DNA of 64,000 bases, from contig NZ_CP031728.1 of the NCBI RefSeq assembly GCF_008806975.1, forward strand, positions 4,629,501-4,693,500. Direction: 5' to 3'. The stretch is from Cellvibrio sp. KY-GH-1 (GTDB lineage: Bacteria > Pseudomonadota > Gammaproteobacteria > Pseudomonadales > Cellvibrionaceae). Position 1 is the first letter of the stretch, and every line of letters begins with the position of its first letter. The notes beneath the pieces were generated by a model that had not been told where the DNA came from, searched no databases, and worked only from the letters and a program-made list of their open reading frames with translations. Below are positions 18,229 through 26,925 of this stretch, one piece after another. A program made the position numbers and the translations under genes.

Positions 18229-20487
18229 GTGCGCATAGATTATGTTTCGGTAATAGGGATTGGTTTTATAAGTATTAATGCTATTTGGACTGCGCCTGTA
18301 TTCGCCCATGCCGAGCACGACAAGGCTCGCTATGTTGCGGAAACAGGTAAGGATGAAGGGCGTTGTGATTTAACTGAATCGCCCTGCCAAACCATTGTCT
18401 ATGCCGCCAAGCAGGCGGGTAAGGGCGACCGCATTCTCGTGGCAGAAGGCCGCTATGACATTACTGATGTCGATTCCATTTTTTATCTCAGCTCCAGCGC
18501 GGTGCCGGTGACGGGCGGGCATCAAAAAAATACTTTCCAGAAAACATCGGCCAGTATTGGCAAGAGCATTTTGATCGGGGTGCCGCCGGAATTTGCCGAA
18601 GGACTAGCGGAAAAAGGTTTTACGGTTATCACAGACACCAAAGGCCTTAATCGCGAACAGCAGCAATACCTCGACGCCAAACAATCGCAGTTAGCGGCGA
18701 TGAATAGTGCCCAGACCAATGTGCCCTGTGCGCAGGGAAAAGCCGGTGAATTTAGTTGCAATCAATTGGATCTGCTCGCGCATGTGCCTTTGTCGATCCT
18801 GGGCAATAGTGCATCCCATGGCAATGATATTTGGGGTCATTACGACTTAAACGATGGCCGTGAATACGCACTGGTAGGCTTAACCAATGGCGTTAGTATT
18901 GTGGAGGTGACCGATCCGCTGAACCCTCGTGTGGTGAGTTTTATTGCTAGCCAAAATACCATCTGGCGCGATTTAAAAACCTACCAGTTTTTTGATGCAA
19001 ATTTGCGTCGCTGGCGCAGCTATGCCTATGTGACAGCGGACGCTGCGAGTGTTGGCACCATGATTCTGGATTTAAACCAGTTGCCGAAAAATGTGGTGGT
19101 GGCGGCGAGCGAAACGACTGATACGAGCGCGCACAATATTTATATCAGCAACGTGGATTACTCAACCGGCGTCGCGTTGACCGGAAAAACTGCTTACATG
19201 CATGTGGCGGGTAGCGATAAACAAGGCGGTGCCTTTAACTCCTATTCATTGGCAAATCCAATTAACCCAGCAGCCGTTTATAAAAATCCGTTCAATTCGC
19301 GCAACTGGTACAGTCATGATGTGTCGTCGCTCTGGATTACCGATACTCGCCGTGAACAGTGCGTCGATAAAAATAATGATTGCGATCTGTTGTTGGATTA
19401 CAACGAAAATGAAATTTTATTGTGGGACAAAACCAATAACGCAACACCGGAAAATTTATCGCGCACCCAATATCAATATGTATCCTATGTGCATTCCGGT
19501 TGGTGGACAGAAGATAAGCAATTTATTTCCGTGCACGATGAGTTGGATGAGCAGCGATATAGTTTGAACACGCGCGTGCGGTTTTTTTCCATCAGTAATT
19601 TGCGCGCGCCGGAATTGGCGGGGGAGTATATCGGGCCGACATCGGCGATAGATCACAACGGTTATACGCGCGGCAATCGCTATTATATTTCCAATTACGA
19701 GCGCGGTCTGGTGGTGCTGGATATTTCTGATCCACGCACGCCCAAAGAGGCGGGCTTTTTTGATACCTATCCAATTACTGATTCGGCGTCGTTTAATGGT
19801 GCCTGGGGGACATATCCGTTTTTACCCAGCGGCAATATTTTGGTCAATGACATCAACAGTGGTTTGTATGTTATTCGCGATAACACCGCTAGCGAACAGG
19901 GGCGCACCGCATTTGCCAGTGCGCGTATTAGTGCAAAAGAAGGTGAAACCGTGACGGTCGTTGTGCAGCGGCGCGATGGCAGCAAGAGCGCGGTAGAAAT
20001 TTTTTATGAAACCCAGGCAGGCAATGCGCGTGAAGGTGAGGATTATATCGCTGCGCGCGGGAGTGTTCATTGGGCCGAGGGTGATGTTGCCGACAAATTG
20101 ATTGAAATTCCAATCGCGTCAGACAGCCCCAACGACGAATTTTCCGAGCACTTTTTTGTGCGTCTGTTCAACCCGCGCAAGGGTTTGGCTTTAGGAGCAC
20201 CCAATTTATTGCAGGTGACTATTACCGATAAACCGGATGAACCGGTCGTGATAATTTCATCTTCCTCAACTGCCAGCACTGCAGTCGCGACAAGTTCGGT
20301 TGCGAGCAACACAGCAACTGCAAAATCCGGTGGTGGTGGATCACCGGGATACTGGATAATTGCGCTTTTGTTGTTAATCCTGATCAAAGGACAAAGCCCA
20401 TGGCGATTGAAATTGAACGCAAATTCCTGGTTACCGGCGATGCGTGGCGCGACGCCCCGGCAATCTACTACTCACAAGGTTATTTGA
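18229..20487 (+). CDS. Choice-of-anchor-B family surface protein with Calx-beta domain and C-terminal anchor
   Basis: A 752-residue exported protein of unknown biochemical role. It starts at GTG 18229 with GAAGGA eight bases before. After a signal peptide (to about VFAHA) comes a segment like those opening right-handed beta-helix proteins (YVAETGKDEGRCDL..PCQTIVYAAKQAG.GDRI). The central part (about 180-560) has LVIVD-type beta-propeller repeats (VGLTNGVSIVEVTDPLNPRVV; GLVVLDISDPRTPKEAG) of choice-of-anchor-B proteins. A Calx-beta-like domain (about 560-670) and a Ser/Thr/Ala stalk follow, then KSGGGGSPGYW plus a hydrophobic helix, as in GlyGly-CTERM proteins processed by rhombosortase. Oddly, about 30 residues continue past the helix, overlapping the next gene by 88 bases; normal members end in a few Arg/Lys after the helix. 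This could be a frameshift or a real tail. Confidence 0.82.
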   Translation: MRIDYVSVIGIGFISINAIWTAPVFAHAEHDKARYVAETGKDEGRCDLTESPCQTIVYAAKQAGKGDRILVAEGRYDITDVDSIFYLSSSAVPVTGGHQKNTFQKTSASIGKSILIGVPPEFAEGLAEKGFTVITDTKGLNREQQQYLDAKQSQLAAMNSAQTNVPCAQGKAGEFSCNQLDLLAHVPLSILGNSASHGNDIWGHYDLNDGREYALVGLTNGVSIVEVTDPLNPRVVSFIASQNTIWRDLKTYQFFDANLRRWRSYAYVTADAASVGTMILDLNQLPKNVVVAASETTDTSAHNIYISNVDYSTGVALTGKTAYMHVAGSDKQGGAFNSYSLANPINPAAVYKNPFNSRNWYSHDVSSLWITDTRREQCVDKNNDCDLLLDYNENEILLWDKTNNATPENLSRTQYQYVSYVHSGWWTEDKQFISVHDELDEQRYSLNTRVRFFSISNLRAPELAGEYIGPTSAIDHNGYTRGNRYYISNYERGLVVLDISDPRTPKEAGFFDTYPITDSASFNGAWGTYPFLPSGNILVNDINSGLYVIRDNTASEQGRTAFASARISAKEGETVTVVVQRRDGSKSAVEIFYETQAGNAREGEDYIAARGSVHWAEGDVADKLIEIPIASDSPNDEFSEHFFVRLFNPRKGLALGAPNLLQVTITDKPDEPVVIISSSSTASTAVATSSVASNTATAKSGGGGSPGYWIIALLLLILIKGQSPWRLKLNANSWLPAMRGATPRQSTTHKVI

Positions 20488-20870
20488 ATCGCGCCAAAGA
20501 GCGCACAGTTCGTGTACGCATTGCCGGTGAGGAGGCTTTTCTAACCATCAAAGGGACGTCTGCGGGGGCCAGTCGTGCGGAATTTGAGTACCCGATTCCG
20601 CTGTGGGATGCGCGCGACCTGCTTGGGTTATGTGAGCAGCCGCTCATTGAAAAATATCGCCGCAAAATTCTGTTTGAAGGCTTTATTTGGGAGGTGGATG
20701 AATTCCTTGGGGAAAACCAAGGGCTGGTAGTCGCAGAGATTGAACTGCCTGCTGAAGACACTCAGTTTGCCTTTCCGTCCTGGATCGGGGAGGAGGTAAC
20801 CAGCGATGCGCGTTACTTCAACTCAAACCTGTCCTCCGTGCCCTTTAGTCGTTGGCAGAAAGTGCCATAG
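20400..20870 (+). CDS. CYTH-domain triphosphatase
   Basis: A 156-residue protein of the CYTH / triphosphate tunnel metalloenzyme family. The hallmark EIERK lies at residues 4-8. Tunnel strands follow: RVRIAGEEAFLTIKG, EFEYPIP, IEKYRRKI, WEVDEF and VVAEIELP. Small bacterial members hydrolyse inorganic tripolyphosphate; thiamine triphosphate or other triphosphates are alternatives. It is cytoplasmic. Its ATG lies inside the 3' end of the preceding gene (88-base overlap), with AAGGACAAA as ribosome site. Confidence 0.88.
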   Translation: MAIEIERKFLVTGDAWRDAPAIYYSQGYLNRAKERTVRVRIAGEEAFLTIKGTSAGASRAEFEYPIPLWDARDLLGLCEQPLIEKYRRKILFEGFIWEVDEFLGENQGLVVAEIELPAEDTQFAFPSWIGEEVTSDARYFNSNLSSVPFSRWQKVP

Positions 20871-20990
20871 GTAATTGCTATCAGGTTGGTTTGTTTAATT
20901 TTCTTTGATAATGAATATCGCCTGCTTATGATGACTCCATTGCTGATCTCCGATCAGCTACCAGATTCCAGCTCAGGTGAGGATTTAATC

Positions 20991-21200
20991 ATGGCCAAAA
21001 CAGCGACTTTCGCGGTAGTACATTTTAGCGTTGCGTTCACGGTTGGTTACGCGGTAACGGGTAGTATTTTAGTGGGTAGTGCGCTGGCGCTAATTGAGCC
21101 GGCCGTCAATACAGTTGCGTTCTACTTTCATGAGTTGGGGTGGCAGAAGTTTGAAGCCCACAAGGCAACCCTGGCGGAGGCTTTTGCCAATCGGGTTTAG
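20991..21200 (+). CDS. DUF2061-like small membrane protein
   Basis: A 69-residue integral membrane protein with two helices (about 5-27 and 30-48: VHFSVAFTVGYAVTGSILVG; LALIEPAVNTVAFYFHELGW). The H..AF...YA.TGS and EP..NT..Y..HE.W pattern fits DUF2061. I chose ATG 20991 because GTGAGGA stands eight bases before; an upstream in-frame ATG at 20886 would add a tail that looks non-coding. Function is unknown. It converges on tatC and shares its terminator. Confidence 0.82.
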   Translation: MAKTATFAVVHFSVAFTVGYAVTGSILVGSALALIEPAVNTVAFYFHELGWQKFEAHKATLAEAFANRV

Positions 21201-21270
21201 TGGCAGGATGAATGCCTGCTAAAACGGCGGTCTGGAACAAACTGGCCGAAAATCCCAAAGACGGAAAAAC

Positions 21271-21300
21271 AAAAGGCCAGCAATTGCTGGCCTTTTGTTT
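21271..21300. terminator. Bidirectional terminator between the DUF2061 gene and tatC
   Basis: A perfect 26-bp palindrome, AAAAGGCCAGCAA plus its complement, at 21271-21296. It is followed by a T-rich tract on both strands, serving the + gene ending at 21200 and the minus gene ending at 21313. Confidence 0.88.
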
Positions 21301-21312
21301 GGGCGAATTTTT

Positions 21313-22098
21313 TTACTTTGTTTCGTCTTGTTCGTTGTGTTGCTCTTCCGCTTCGCGTCGCTCCAAGCTGCGTCGTTTCATCAACTTGCCAAAAAACAAG
21401 CCGGATTCGAACAGCATCCACATGGGTACGGCGAGCAAAGTTTGCGAGAAAACATCGGGTGGTGTTAAGAGCATTCCCACCACAAAGCATCCCACCACTA
21501 TGTAGCGACGCTTTTCCGCCAAGCCCTCTGGAGTGGCAACGCCAGCGAGGATTAACAACACGGTGGCGACCGGAATTTCAAAGGCAATCCCGAAAGCCAG
21601 GAACATGTGCAACACCAAATCCAGATACTTGGTGATGTCGGTCATAGTCGCGACACCCTCCAACTGGATACCCATGGTAAAACCAAAGAGCATTGGTAGG
21701 ACCAGGAAGTACGCAAATGCCATACCGGCGAAAAATAGCACCACGCTGGATATCATCAGCGGTGCAGCCAGCTCTCGTTCATGCTTATACAGGCCTGGTG
21801 CGATAAAGCTCCAGATCTGAATCAGAATGAATGGGATTGCAATATAGAGCGAAAGGTAAAAGGTTAACTTTAGCGGTGTTAAAAAGGGTGAAATGACATC
21901 GGTGGCGATCATGCTGGTGCCTTTAGGCAACACCGCTTGTAGAGGCGCGGAGATAATCGCGTAGATATCCGTGGCAAATGGAAACAGGCACAAGAATACG
22001 GCCAGTAAAAAATACACCACATAGAGCAAGCGATTGCGCAACTCGATCAGGTGTTGCACTAAGGGTTGTTCTTTATCGTCTTGGACTGTCTGATTCAT
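21313..22098 (-). CDS. tatC: Sec-independent translocase TatC
   Basis: A 261-residue inner-membrane protein with six transmembrane helices, the signal-peptide receptor of the twin-arginine translocase. Typical blocks are visible: HLIELRNRLLY near the N-terminus, PLKLTFYLSLYIAIPFILIQIWSF in two steps, PGLYKHER, FGIAFEIPV and LLTPPDVFSQ. The charged tail (RRSLERREAEEQ) is cytoplasmic. It is the last gene of a minus-strand run hisI-hisE-tatA-tatB-tatC, 15 bases after tatB. Twin-arginine transport would export folded redox enzymes. Confidence 0.97.
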   Translation of the reverse strand: MNQTVQDDKEQPLVQHLIELRNRLLYVVYFLLAVFLCLFPFATDIYAIISAPLQAVLPKGTSMIATDVISPFLTPLKLTFYLSLYIAIPFILIQIWSFIAPGLYKHERELAAPLMISSVVLFFAGMAFAYFLVLPMLFGFTMGIQLEGVATMTDITKYLDLVLHMFLAFGIAFEIPVATVLLILAGVATPEGLAEKRRYIVVGCFVVGMLLTPPDVFSQTLLAVPMWMLFESGLFFGKLMKRRSLERREAEEQHNEQDETK

Positions 22099-22113
22099 GA
22101 AGCTCTAACTGAC

Positions 22114-22722
22114 CTATACCGCCTGTTGGCCGGAGCCTGTTTTAGGATCCGTTTGCACCTGCGCCACATCGGCAGGAGCCACTGTAGGTGAGGCTGCCGC
22201 GGGTGCCGGGTGTTGTTGGTTATTATTCTGCGTCGGCGCTGCAACCTGGCTCGCGCTATTGGCTGCCGCAGTTACTGCTGCAGTTGGTTTACTCGGCTGA
22301 TTAGCACCGGTTGTGGCTGGATGGGAGTTGTCATGGCTGACACTGTTGTGGCTGGTGTCATGCTCAATACCGTGGGAATGGTCGGGCAATTCCTCGGGTG
22401 GGCCATAATCAGCGGCGCTGCGAGCCTGTTCTGCGGCTGCGCTTTCCTGTTCGGCGCGTTCTGTGTGTTCCCGAATGCTGGCCTCAATTTGCAGGCGTGT
22501 TTCCTCGATATTGCGCAGAATTTCTTCATTGTGCAGTTGGCGACGAATATCATCTGCGCCAATTTGCCGCTCGATCTCGGTACGGGTTTCCGCCAGGCTA
22601 CGCTTCAGCCGGCCTATCCACAAAGCAACGGTGCGTACCGTGCCGGGTAGCTGCTCGGGGCCAATTACCACTAAAGCGACGACCAGGCACAGCAGAAGCT
22701 CGGTAAAACCAATATCAAACAC
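22114..22722 (-). CDS. tatB: Sec-independent translocase TatB, with long His/Pro/Ala tail
   Basis: A 202-residue TatB. The N-terminal helix ([26 protein letters not shown] in two steps) and amphipathic helix ([15 protein letters not shown]) are standard. E. coli TatB is about 171 residues; here the tail from about residue 105 is low-complexity, first His/Ser-rich ([20 protein letters not shown]), then Pro/Ala/Gln/Thr-rich. The helical part with TatC forms the receptor complex; the tail is likely disordered. Three bases separate it from tatA. Confidence 0.96.
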   Translation of the reverse strand: MFDIGFTELLLCLVVALVVIGPEQLPGTVRTVALWIGRLKRSLAETRTEIERQIGADDIRRQLHNEEILRNIEETRLQIEASIREHTERAEQESAAAEQARSAADYGPPEELPDHSHGIEHDTSHNSVSHDNSHPATTGANQPSKPTAAVTAAANSASQVAAPTQNNNQQHPAPAAASPTVAPADVAQVQTDPKTGSGQQAV

Positions 22723-22725
22723 GGA

Positions 22726-22977
22726 TTAAACCTTAGTGTTGTTTTGGTCTACTTTCTCGGCAGTAGTTTGTGTTGCTGCCGCTTTTTGCTGTTGCTCCAG
22801 ATTCTTTTGCTCTTCCTCGGCCTTTGCGGCTTCTTCGTTGCTCATGGAGCTTTTGAAGCCCTTAATCATGCTGCCCAAATCACTGCCCAGCGTGCGCAGG
22901 CGTTTGGTGCCGAACAACATAACCACGATCGCCAACACGATCAGTAATTGCCAAATACTAATGCCGCCAAGACCCAT
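22726..22977 (-). CDS. tatA: Sec-independent translocase TatA
   Basis: An 83-residue TatA: one N-terminal transmembrane helix ([18 protein letters not shown]), the hinge FGTKRLR and an amphipathic helix ([16 protein letters not shown]), then a charged, Gln-rich tail. It forms the protein-conducting part of the Tat pathway. First of the three tat genes, 33 bases after hisE. Confidence 0.97.
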   Translation of the reverse strand: MGLGGISIWQLLIVLAIVVMLFGTKRLRTLGSDLGSMIKGFKSSMSNEEAAKAEEEQKNLEQQQKAAATQTTAEKVDQNNTKV

Positions 22978-23010
22978 GATGATTTCCTCGCAAAAAAATG
23001 ACGTAAATGA

Positions 23011-23349
23011 TTATTCTTGTGGGCGCGATGCTTTTTCATCGTGTCCAGATACATTAAAGCGCCGCGCCAGTTCATTCAATACTGCATCGGCGTTTTCGCC
23101 GAGGTGAGACAGCATAACCAGGCTATGGAACCAGAGATCAGCTGTTTCGTAGATCAAATCTGAATTGTCGCCACTGGCTTGGGCATCCTTGGCGGCCAGA
23201 ATGGTTTCGGTGCATTCCTCACCGACTTTCTCCAAAATCTTATTGAGCCCTTTTTTGTGCAGGCTGGCAACGTAGGAGCCTTCAGCGTCTGCATTATTTT
23301 TGCGCGCTTCAAGGATTTCTGTGAGTTGCTTGAGAATATCGTTGCTCAT
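23011..23349 (-). CDS. hisE: Phosphoribosyl-ATP pyrophosphatase
   Basis: A 112-residue HisE, MazG-like fold, second step of histidine biosynthesis (PRATP to PRAMP). Motifs: [15 protein letters not shown] and [17 protein letters not shown], which supply the Mg-binding acidic residues. It stands apart from hisI as a separate gene, as in Pseudomonas, where hisI-hisE also precede tatABC. Confidence 0.96.
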   Translation of the reverse strand: MSNDILKQLTEILEARKNNADAEGSYVASLHKKGLNKILEKVGEECTETILAAKDAQASGDNSDLIYETADLWFHSLVMLSHLGENADAVLNELARRFNVSGHDEKASRPQE

Positions 23350-23377
23350 GAACTATCTGCTTACTGCGTAAAATCGA

Positions 23378-23758
23378 TTAATAAATCTCGGAAGGATCTT
23401 TGAGTACCGGGTCGACACTGTGCCACTGGCCGTCTTTTAGCACCCGGTAGAAACAGGACTCCCTCCCTGTGTGACACGCAATTCCCCCCAGTTGTTCAAC
23501 CTGCAACACAATAACGTCTTCGTCGCAGTCCAGGCGAATTTCATGCAGCTTCTGAATATGGCCGGAGGTCTCGCCTTTGTGCCAAAGCTTGTTGCGCGAA
23601 CGCGACCAATATACCGCCTCGCCGCGTTCTGCGGAGAGTTGCAGCGATTCGCGGTTCATCCAGGCCATCATCAGGATTCGACCGGTTTTGGCGTCCTGGG
23701 CAATCGCCGGAACCAGCCCGTCGCTGTTCCAGGAAACGGCATCTAACCAATTGCTCAT
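23378..23758 (-). CDS. hisI: Phosphoribosyl-AMP cyclohydrolase
   Basis: A 126-residue HisI, the zinc-dependent cyclohydrolase of histidine biosynthesis. Visible signatures: [28 protein letters not shown], the metal-binding LDCDEDV, and [12 protein letters not shown] with the zinc cysteines. 28 bases before hisE and 18 after the aldo/keto reductase gene, so the minus-strand genes from 25893 to 21313 could form one transcript. Confidence 0.97.
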   Translation of the reverse strand: MSNWLDAVSWNSDGLVPAIAQDAKTGRILMMAWMNRESLQLSAERGEAVYWSRSRNKLWHKGETSGHIQKLHEIRLDCDEDVIVLQVEQLGGIACHTGRESCFYRVLKDGQWHSVDPVLKDPSEIY

Positions 23759-23776
23759 AATTTACTCTGTAGAATC

Positions 23777-24595
23777 TCACGCCAGCTTTTGTGCGCGCAA
23801 TGCTTTTATAAGGTTATCGCGCAAATGTTGCAAATTGACGGTGCCAAGAATGGCGCTGGTAACGCCCGGGTGGGAATAGGCGAAATCCAGGGCGGCCTGT
23901 ACCGGGTCGCCAGTGGGTGGCGCATCATGGCAGATATGTCCGCTGCCGAGAACCTTTTTTAACAAAACTGCCACATCTTGTTGCGCAGATTTTGCAATCG
24001 CCGGAGCTTCGTCCGGGTAATCGGCGGTGTGGACTAGCATGATGGCATCGCACAGATCGGCTGCCAAAAGGCTGCCTTCAAGCGTTTTGCTGGAGATACC
24101 AAAGGCGCGAATCCAACCCTCCTGCTTGAGTTGTTGCAAGGTTTGAATGATCGGTGTTTGGGTAAGGATCGGCAGATCCTTGCCATCCGAGTGGACCAGT
24201 ACCAGATCCAGATAATCCGTACGCAGGCGGCGCAGGGAGCGCTCGATACTCAAGCGGGTGTGCTTCGCGCCGTAATCGAAGTGGGATTGGCCTTCGCCAG
24301 TATGTTTGTTGGCGACAAACTCTTCGCCGACCTTGGTGGAGATAATCCAATCCTTGCGCGCTTTTTTCAGCAGGTCGCCAATTCGTTCCTCGCTGTAACC
24401 ATAAGCCGGCGCGGTATCCAGTAGGTTGACCCCAAAGTCACGCGCGCAGGCGAGTAAATCGCGCAACTGCTCATCGCTCGGCAACTCAAAGGTCCCGGGG
24501 TATTTCAGGCTTTGGTTGCGACCAAATTTCACGGTGCCCAAGCCAAAAGTACTAATGCTTATGTCTGTGCGCCCCAGGCGCTTGCGCGGCATCAT
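23777..24595 (-). CDS. Aldo/keto reductase
   Basis: A 272-residue NAD(P)H-dependent aldo/keto reductase. The catalytic tetrad can be placed: Asp and Tyr in LLDTAPAYGYSEERIG, Lys in IISTKVGEEF, His in LVLVHSDG. The length is shorter than the usual 310-330 of this class but covers the barrel. The stop overlaps nothing downstream; its start overlaps the stop of the FAD oxidoreductase gene by four bases (ATGA), so the two are translationally coupled. The substrate is unknown. Confidence 0.88.
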   Translation of the reverse strand: MMPRKRLGRTDISISTFGLGTVKFGRNQSLKYPGTFELPSDEQLRDLLACARDFGVNLLDTAPAYGYSEERIGDLLKKARKDWIISTKVGEEFVANKHTGEGQSHFDYGAKHTRLSIERSLRRLRTDYLDLVLVHSDGKDLPILTQTPIIQTLQQLKQEGWIRAFGISSKTLEGSLLAADLCDAIMLVHTADYPDEAPAIAKSAQQDVAVLLKKVLGSGHICHDAPPTGDPVQAALDFAYSHPGVTSAILGTVNLQHLRDNLIKALRAQKLA

Positions 24596-25893
24596 GCGTC
24601 GTTCTCGTCGGATTCTTTAAACCGCAAGGCAAGCGCTTCTTCTGCGCTCATCTTGGGTGGGAAGGCGATTTCCCAAGGTGTTTTGCCTGTTACTGCATAA
24701 GGCAAGTAGCTATGCAGCATTGGATAGTCTGGTTTGATGGTGGAGGGATGAATTTCGTCTTCGCGCAAAAACTCCAGCATCTGGTTGGCCAGATTGGGTA
24801 CCAGGGTGAGCTTGGTGGGCCAACCCACCATCAGATTGGCACCGGCGACCCGCTCGGCAAAGGCGTTATCGGGGCGTGCTAATCCGGGTTGCAAAGGTTC
24901 TGCTCGCTCGATTGATAAAGTCGCCCATGCAGAGCCCTGTAGATTGATCCAGGGAATGAGGTTGCGCAGCTCGTGCTCGGCCAGTGCGATCAATTCATCG
25001 GCGGCCATGGTGGCCCCTTTTTCCGCCAAATTGCCGCCCAAGTACCATACGTGGCTGCCATCAGGCAGACGATGGCTGGAGATGGTCAACCGTGGGGTGG
25101 TGTCTGTGCCCAGACAGTGCCCGTAAAAGTCGAAAGGATGATGGTGCTTGACCATTACCTGCTGTAGTGGTCGCAGCTGCATAGCGGGTTGGCATTTGCC
25201 GATTTTGGCGAGCAACCCCGCGTTGCCTTTACCTGCTGTAAAGATAAAACGCTGCGCGCGGATCTGTAGATCTTGGTCCGGATTTTTTATCTCCAGAAAA
25301 AGTTGCCCGTCAGCATCTTGGTGTAACTCGGTTCGACTCCAGTCTAGTTTGAAACAGTGGCCCTCAATGTTATGGGCCAGGTTGGCCACCAGACTGTGCG
25401 CATCGATTACGAGATCTTCCAGACGATAGAGGCTGCCGTTAAAGAGCGGGTGGCGCAGCAGGGGCGGGCGGCGATCAGGGTGCACTGGCTCCACGCGGCC
25501 ACGGGTAATTTTGCTGGCAAGGAAGCTGGTGAGCTTGCTGCCCAAGTCATCTCCAGACCACATAAAAAAGTGATCGCTGAGTATTCGGGTGTGGTGCAGG
25601 TCCACATCACCCTCGCCGCACAGGCATTCGCGCCAATGCCTCGGCATATCGGCGATCGCTTCGGATGCACCAGTGAGCGCGCCAGCGAGGGTATATTTCA
25701 TTCCCCCATGGATCATGCCCTGAGATGCCAGGGTTTGGCCGCCACCCAAATCTCCAGATTCAAACACGGCCACTGAGTAGCCGGCACTTTTGGCGCGATT
25801 GGCGAGCCATAACCCAGCGACCCCTCCGCCGATAATGGCGAGGTCGAAAACAACGGTCGTTGGTGCTTGGGTCATAGTCAATCGGTAATCCAC
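24592..25893 (-). CDS. FAD-dependent oxidoreductase (DAO family)
   Basis: A 433-residue protein with an N-terminal Rossmann motif (LAIIGGGVAGLWLANRA, about 18-34) and an acidic end of strand 2 (VAVFESGDLGGGQT). DAO-type segments follow: SQGMIHGG, a central substrate domain, and RFIFTAGKGNAG. It resembles glycine/glycerol-3-phosphate oxidase-like proteins, but the substrate is unknown. Start is GTG 25893 or ATG 25875 (MTQAPTT); neither has a strong ribosome site. It is coupled to the aldo/keto reductase gene (four-base overlap) and divergent from the SDR-like gene at 26025. Confidence 0.85.
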   Translation of the reverse strand: MDYRLTMTQAPTTVVFDLAIIGGGVAGLWLANRAKSAGYSVAVFESGDLGGGQTLASQGMIHGGMKYTLAGALTGASEAIADMPRHWRECLCGEGDVDLHHTRILSDHFFMWSGDDLGSKLTSFLASKITRGRVEPVHPDRRPPLLRHPLFNGSLYRLEDLVIDAHSLVANLAHNIEGHCFKLDWSRTELHQDADGQLFLEIKNPDQDLQIRAQRFIFTAGKGNAGLLAKIGKCQPAMQLRPLQQVMVKHHHPFDFYGHCLGTDTTPRLTISSHRLPDGSHVWYLGGNLAEKGATMAADELIALAEHELRNLIPWINLQGSAWATLSIERAEPLQPGLARPDNAFAERVAGANLMVGWPTKLTLVPNLANQMLEFLREDEIHPSTIKPDYPMLHSYLPYAVTGKTPWEIAFPPKMSAEEALALRFKESDENDA

Positions 25894-26024
25894 AAAGATG
25901 AATTCAGCATCGCCAGGCAGGCAAAGGGCCCGCAGTATAAGTGTTTCTCCTGCTAATTGCCCTTACCGCAGCAACGGGTTCTGCTGCTAATATGCAGAAA
26001 AATTTTACGGGTTAGTCGATCAGC

Positions 26025-26906
26025 ATGTCATTTACCTTGTTGTTAACGGATGTAATTTCCCCTCTGGGCAAGGCCCTTGAGCACGAGCTTGAGCGCGAGC
26101 CATTTAAAGTCCTGGCTCCAGGTCCTGAATTGGACTGGTCTGATCCAGTGAGTTGCTCGAACTATCTCAGTCAGCACAAAGTGGATCTGGTGTTGAACTG
26201 CCGTGGTTGGGAGGAAGCTTTTCATGCGGGCGGTCAACTGACTCTGGTCCAAACAGTTCGTGCATTGTCGAGTAGTTGTGCATCGGCAAATGTCCCGCTG
26301 ATTCATTTTTCCAGCTATTGCGTATTTGGTGCTGATCCAAAGGGCACCCACAGTGAAAAGGATACAGTCGCGCCAATTAATGACTCCGGGCGAGCATTTG
26401 CGCAGGCAGAAGAATTAATTCTCGGCCAATTGCCTCGCCATATCATTCTGCGCTTGAGCTGGGTGATTGGTGCCTACGGCGATAATTTGCTGACCCGTTT
26501 GCTAAGCGCCTATCTCGCCGGAGCATCGGTGAGTGTAAACCGGCGTTTACGTGGGGCACCGACCGCTCTGTCCGATGCGGCGCGAGTGGCAGTGGCATTG
26601 ATCAAACAAATTAGTTGTGGTGCAGAAAATTGGGGCGTGATGCATTACTGTAGCGGTGATGCTTGTACACAGGATGAGTTTGCCGAGCAATTATTGCAGC
26701 TGTTGATCCAACAGCAACTGCTCACTGCGGAACCCAGCTTATCGCTAATCGACGAGGAACCGGACGATGAACCTCTGAGCGCCATTCTCGGTTGCCGTCG
26801 TGTGCGCGATTATTTTGGTGTACAAACACGTTCATGGCGACCCAGTTTGTTGCCGTTGGTGAAACAGTGGTTGCACAATCGTGAACAAATAAAAGCAGCG
26901 CAATGA
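26025..26906 (+). CDS. Degenerate extended SDR / RmlD-like protein
   Basis: A 293-residue protein with the fold of dTDP-4-dehydrorhamnose reductase-like SDRs: N-terminal LLLTDVISPLGKAL, VDLVLNCRGWE, PLIHFSSYCVFG, RHIILRLSWVIGAYGDNL and a C-terminal substrate segment. The nucleotide motif is eroded (usual GxxGxxG reads DVISPLG). The YxxxK motif after HFSSYCVFG is lost: the place of YGxSKxxxE reads SGRAFAQAE. It may bind a nucleotide sugar or cofactor without reduction. It is a lone + gene between the oxidoreductase and acyltransferases. Confidence 0.72.
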   Translation: MSFTLLLTDVISPLGKALEHELEREPFKVLAPGPELDWSDPVSCSNYLSQHKVDLVLNCRGWEEAFHAGGQLTLVQTVRALSSSCASANVPLIHFSSYCVFGADPKGTHSEKDTVAPINDSGRAFAQAEELILGQLPRHIILRLSWVIGAYGDNLLTRLLSAYLAGASVSVNRRLRGAPTALSDAARVAVALIKQISCGAENWGVMHYCSGDACTQDEFAEQLLQLLIQQQLLTAEPSLSLIDEEPDDEPLSAILGCRRVRDYFGVQTRSWRPSLLPLVKQWLHNREQIKAAQ

Positions 26907-26918
26907 TTTATTGCGCTG
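26888..26918 (-). terminator. Terminator for the acyltransferase gene, inside the SDR 3' end
   Basis: Stem CAGCGCAAT/ATTGCGCTG (26896-26904 and 26110-type right arm at 26910-26918), 5-base loop. On the minus strand it is followed by CTTTTATTTG. It overlaps the stop codon of the + gene. Confidence 0.6.
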
Positions 26919-26925
26919 TGCGCTA

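Noticed and set aside
20886..20990. N-terminal extension of the DUF2061 protein
   Set aside because: The family starts at the second ATG, which has GTGAGGA in front; the extra residues look like translated promoter.
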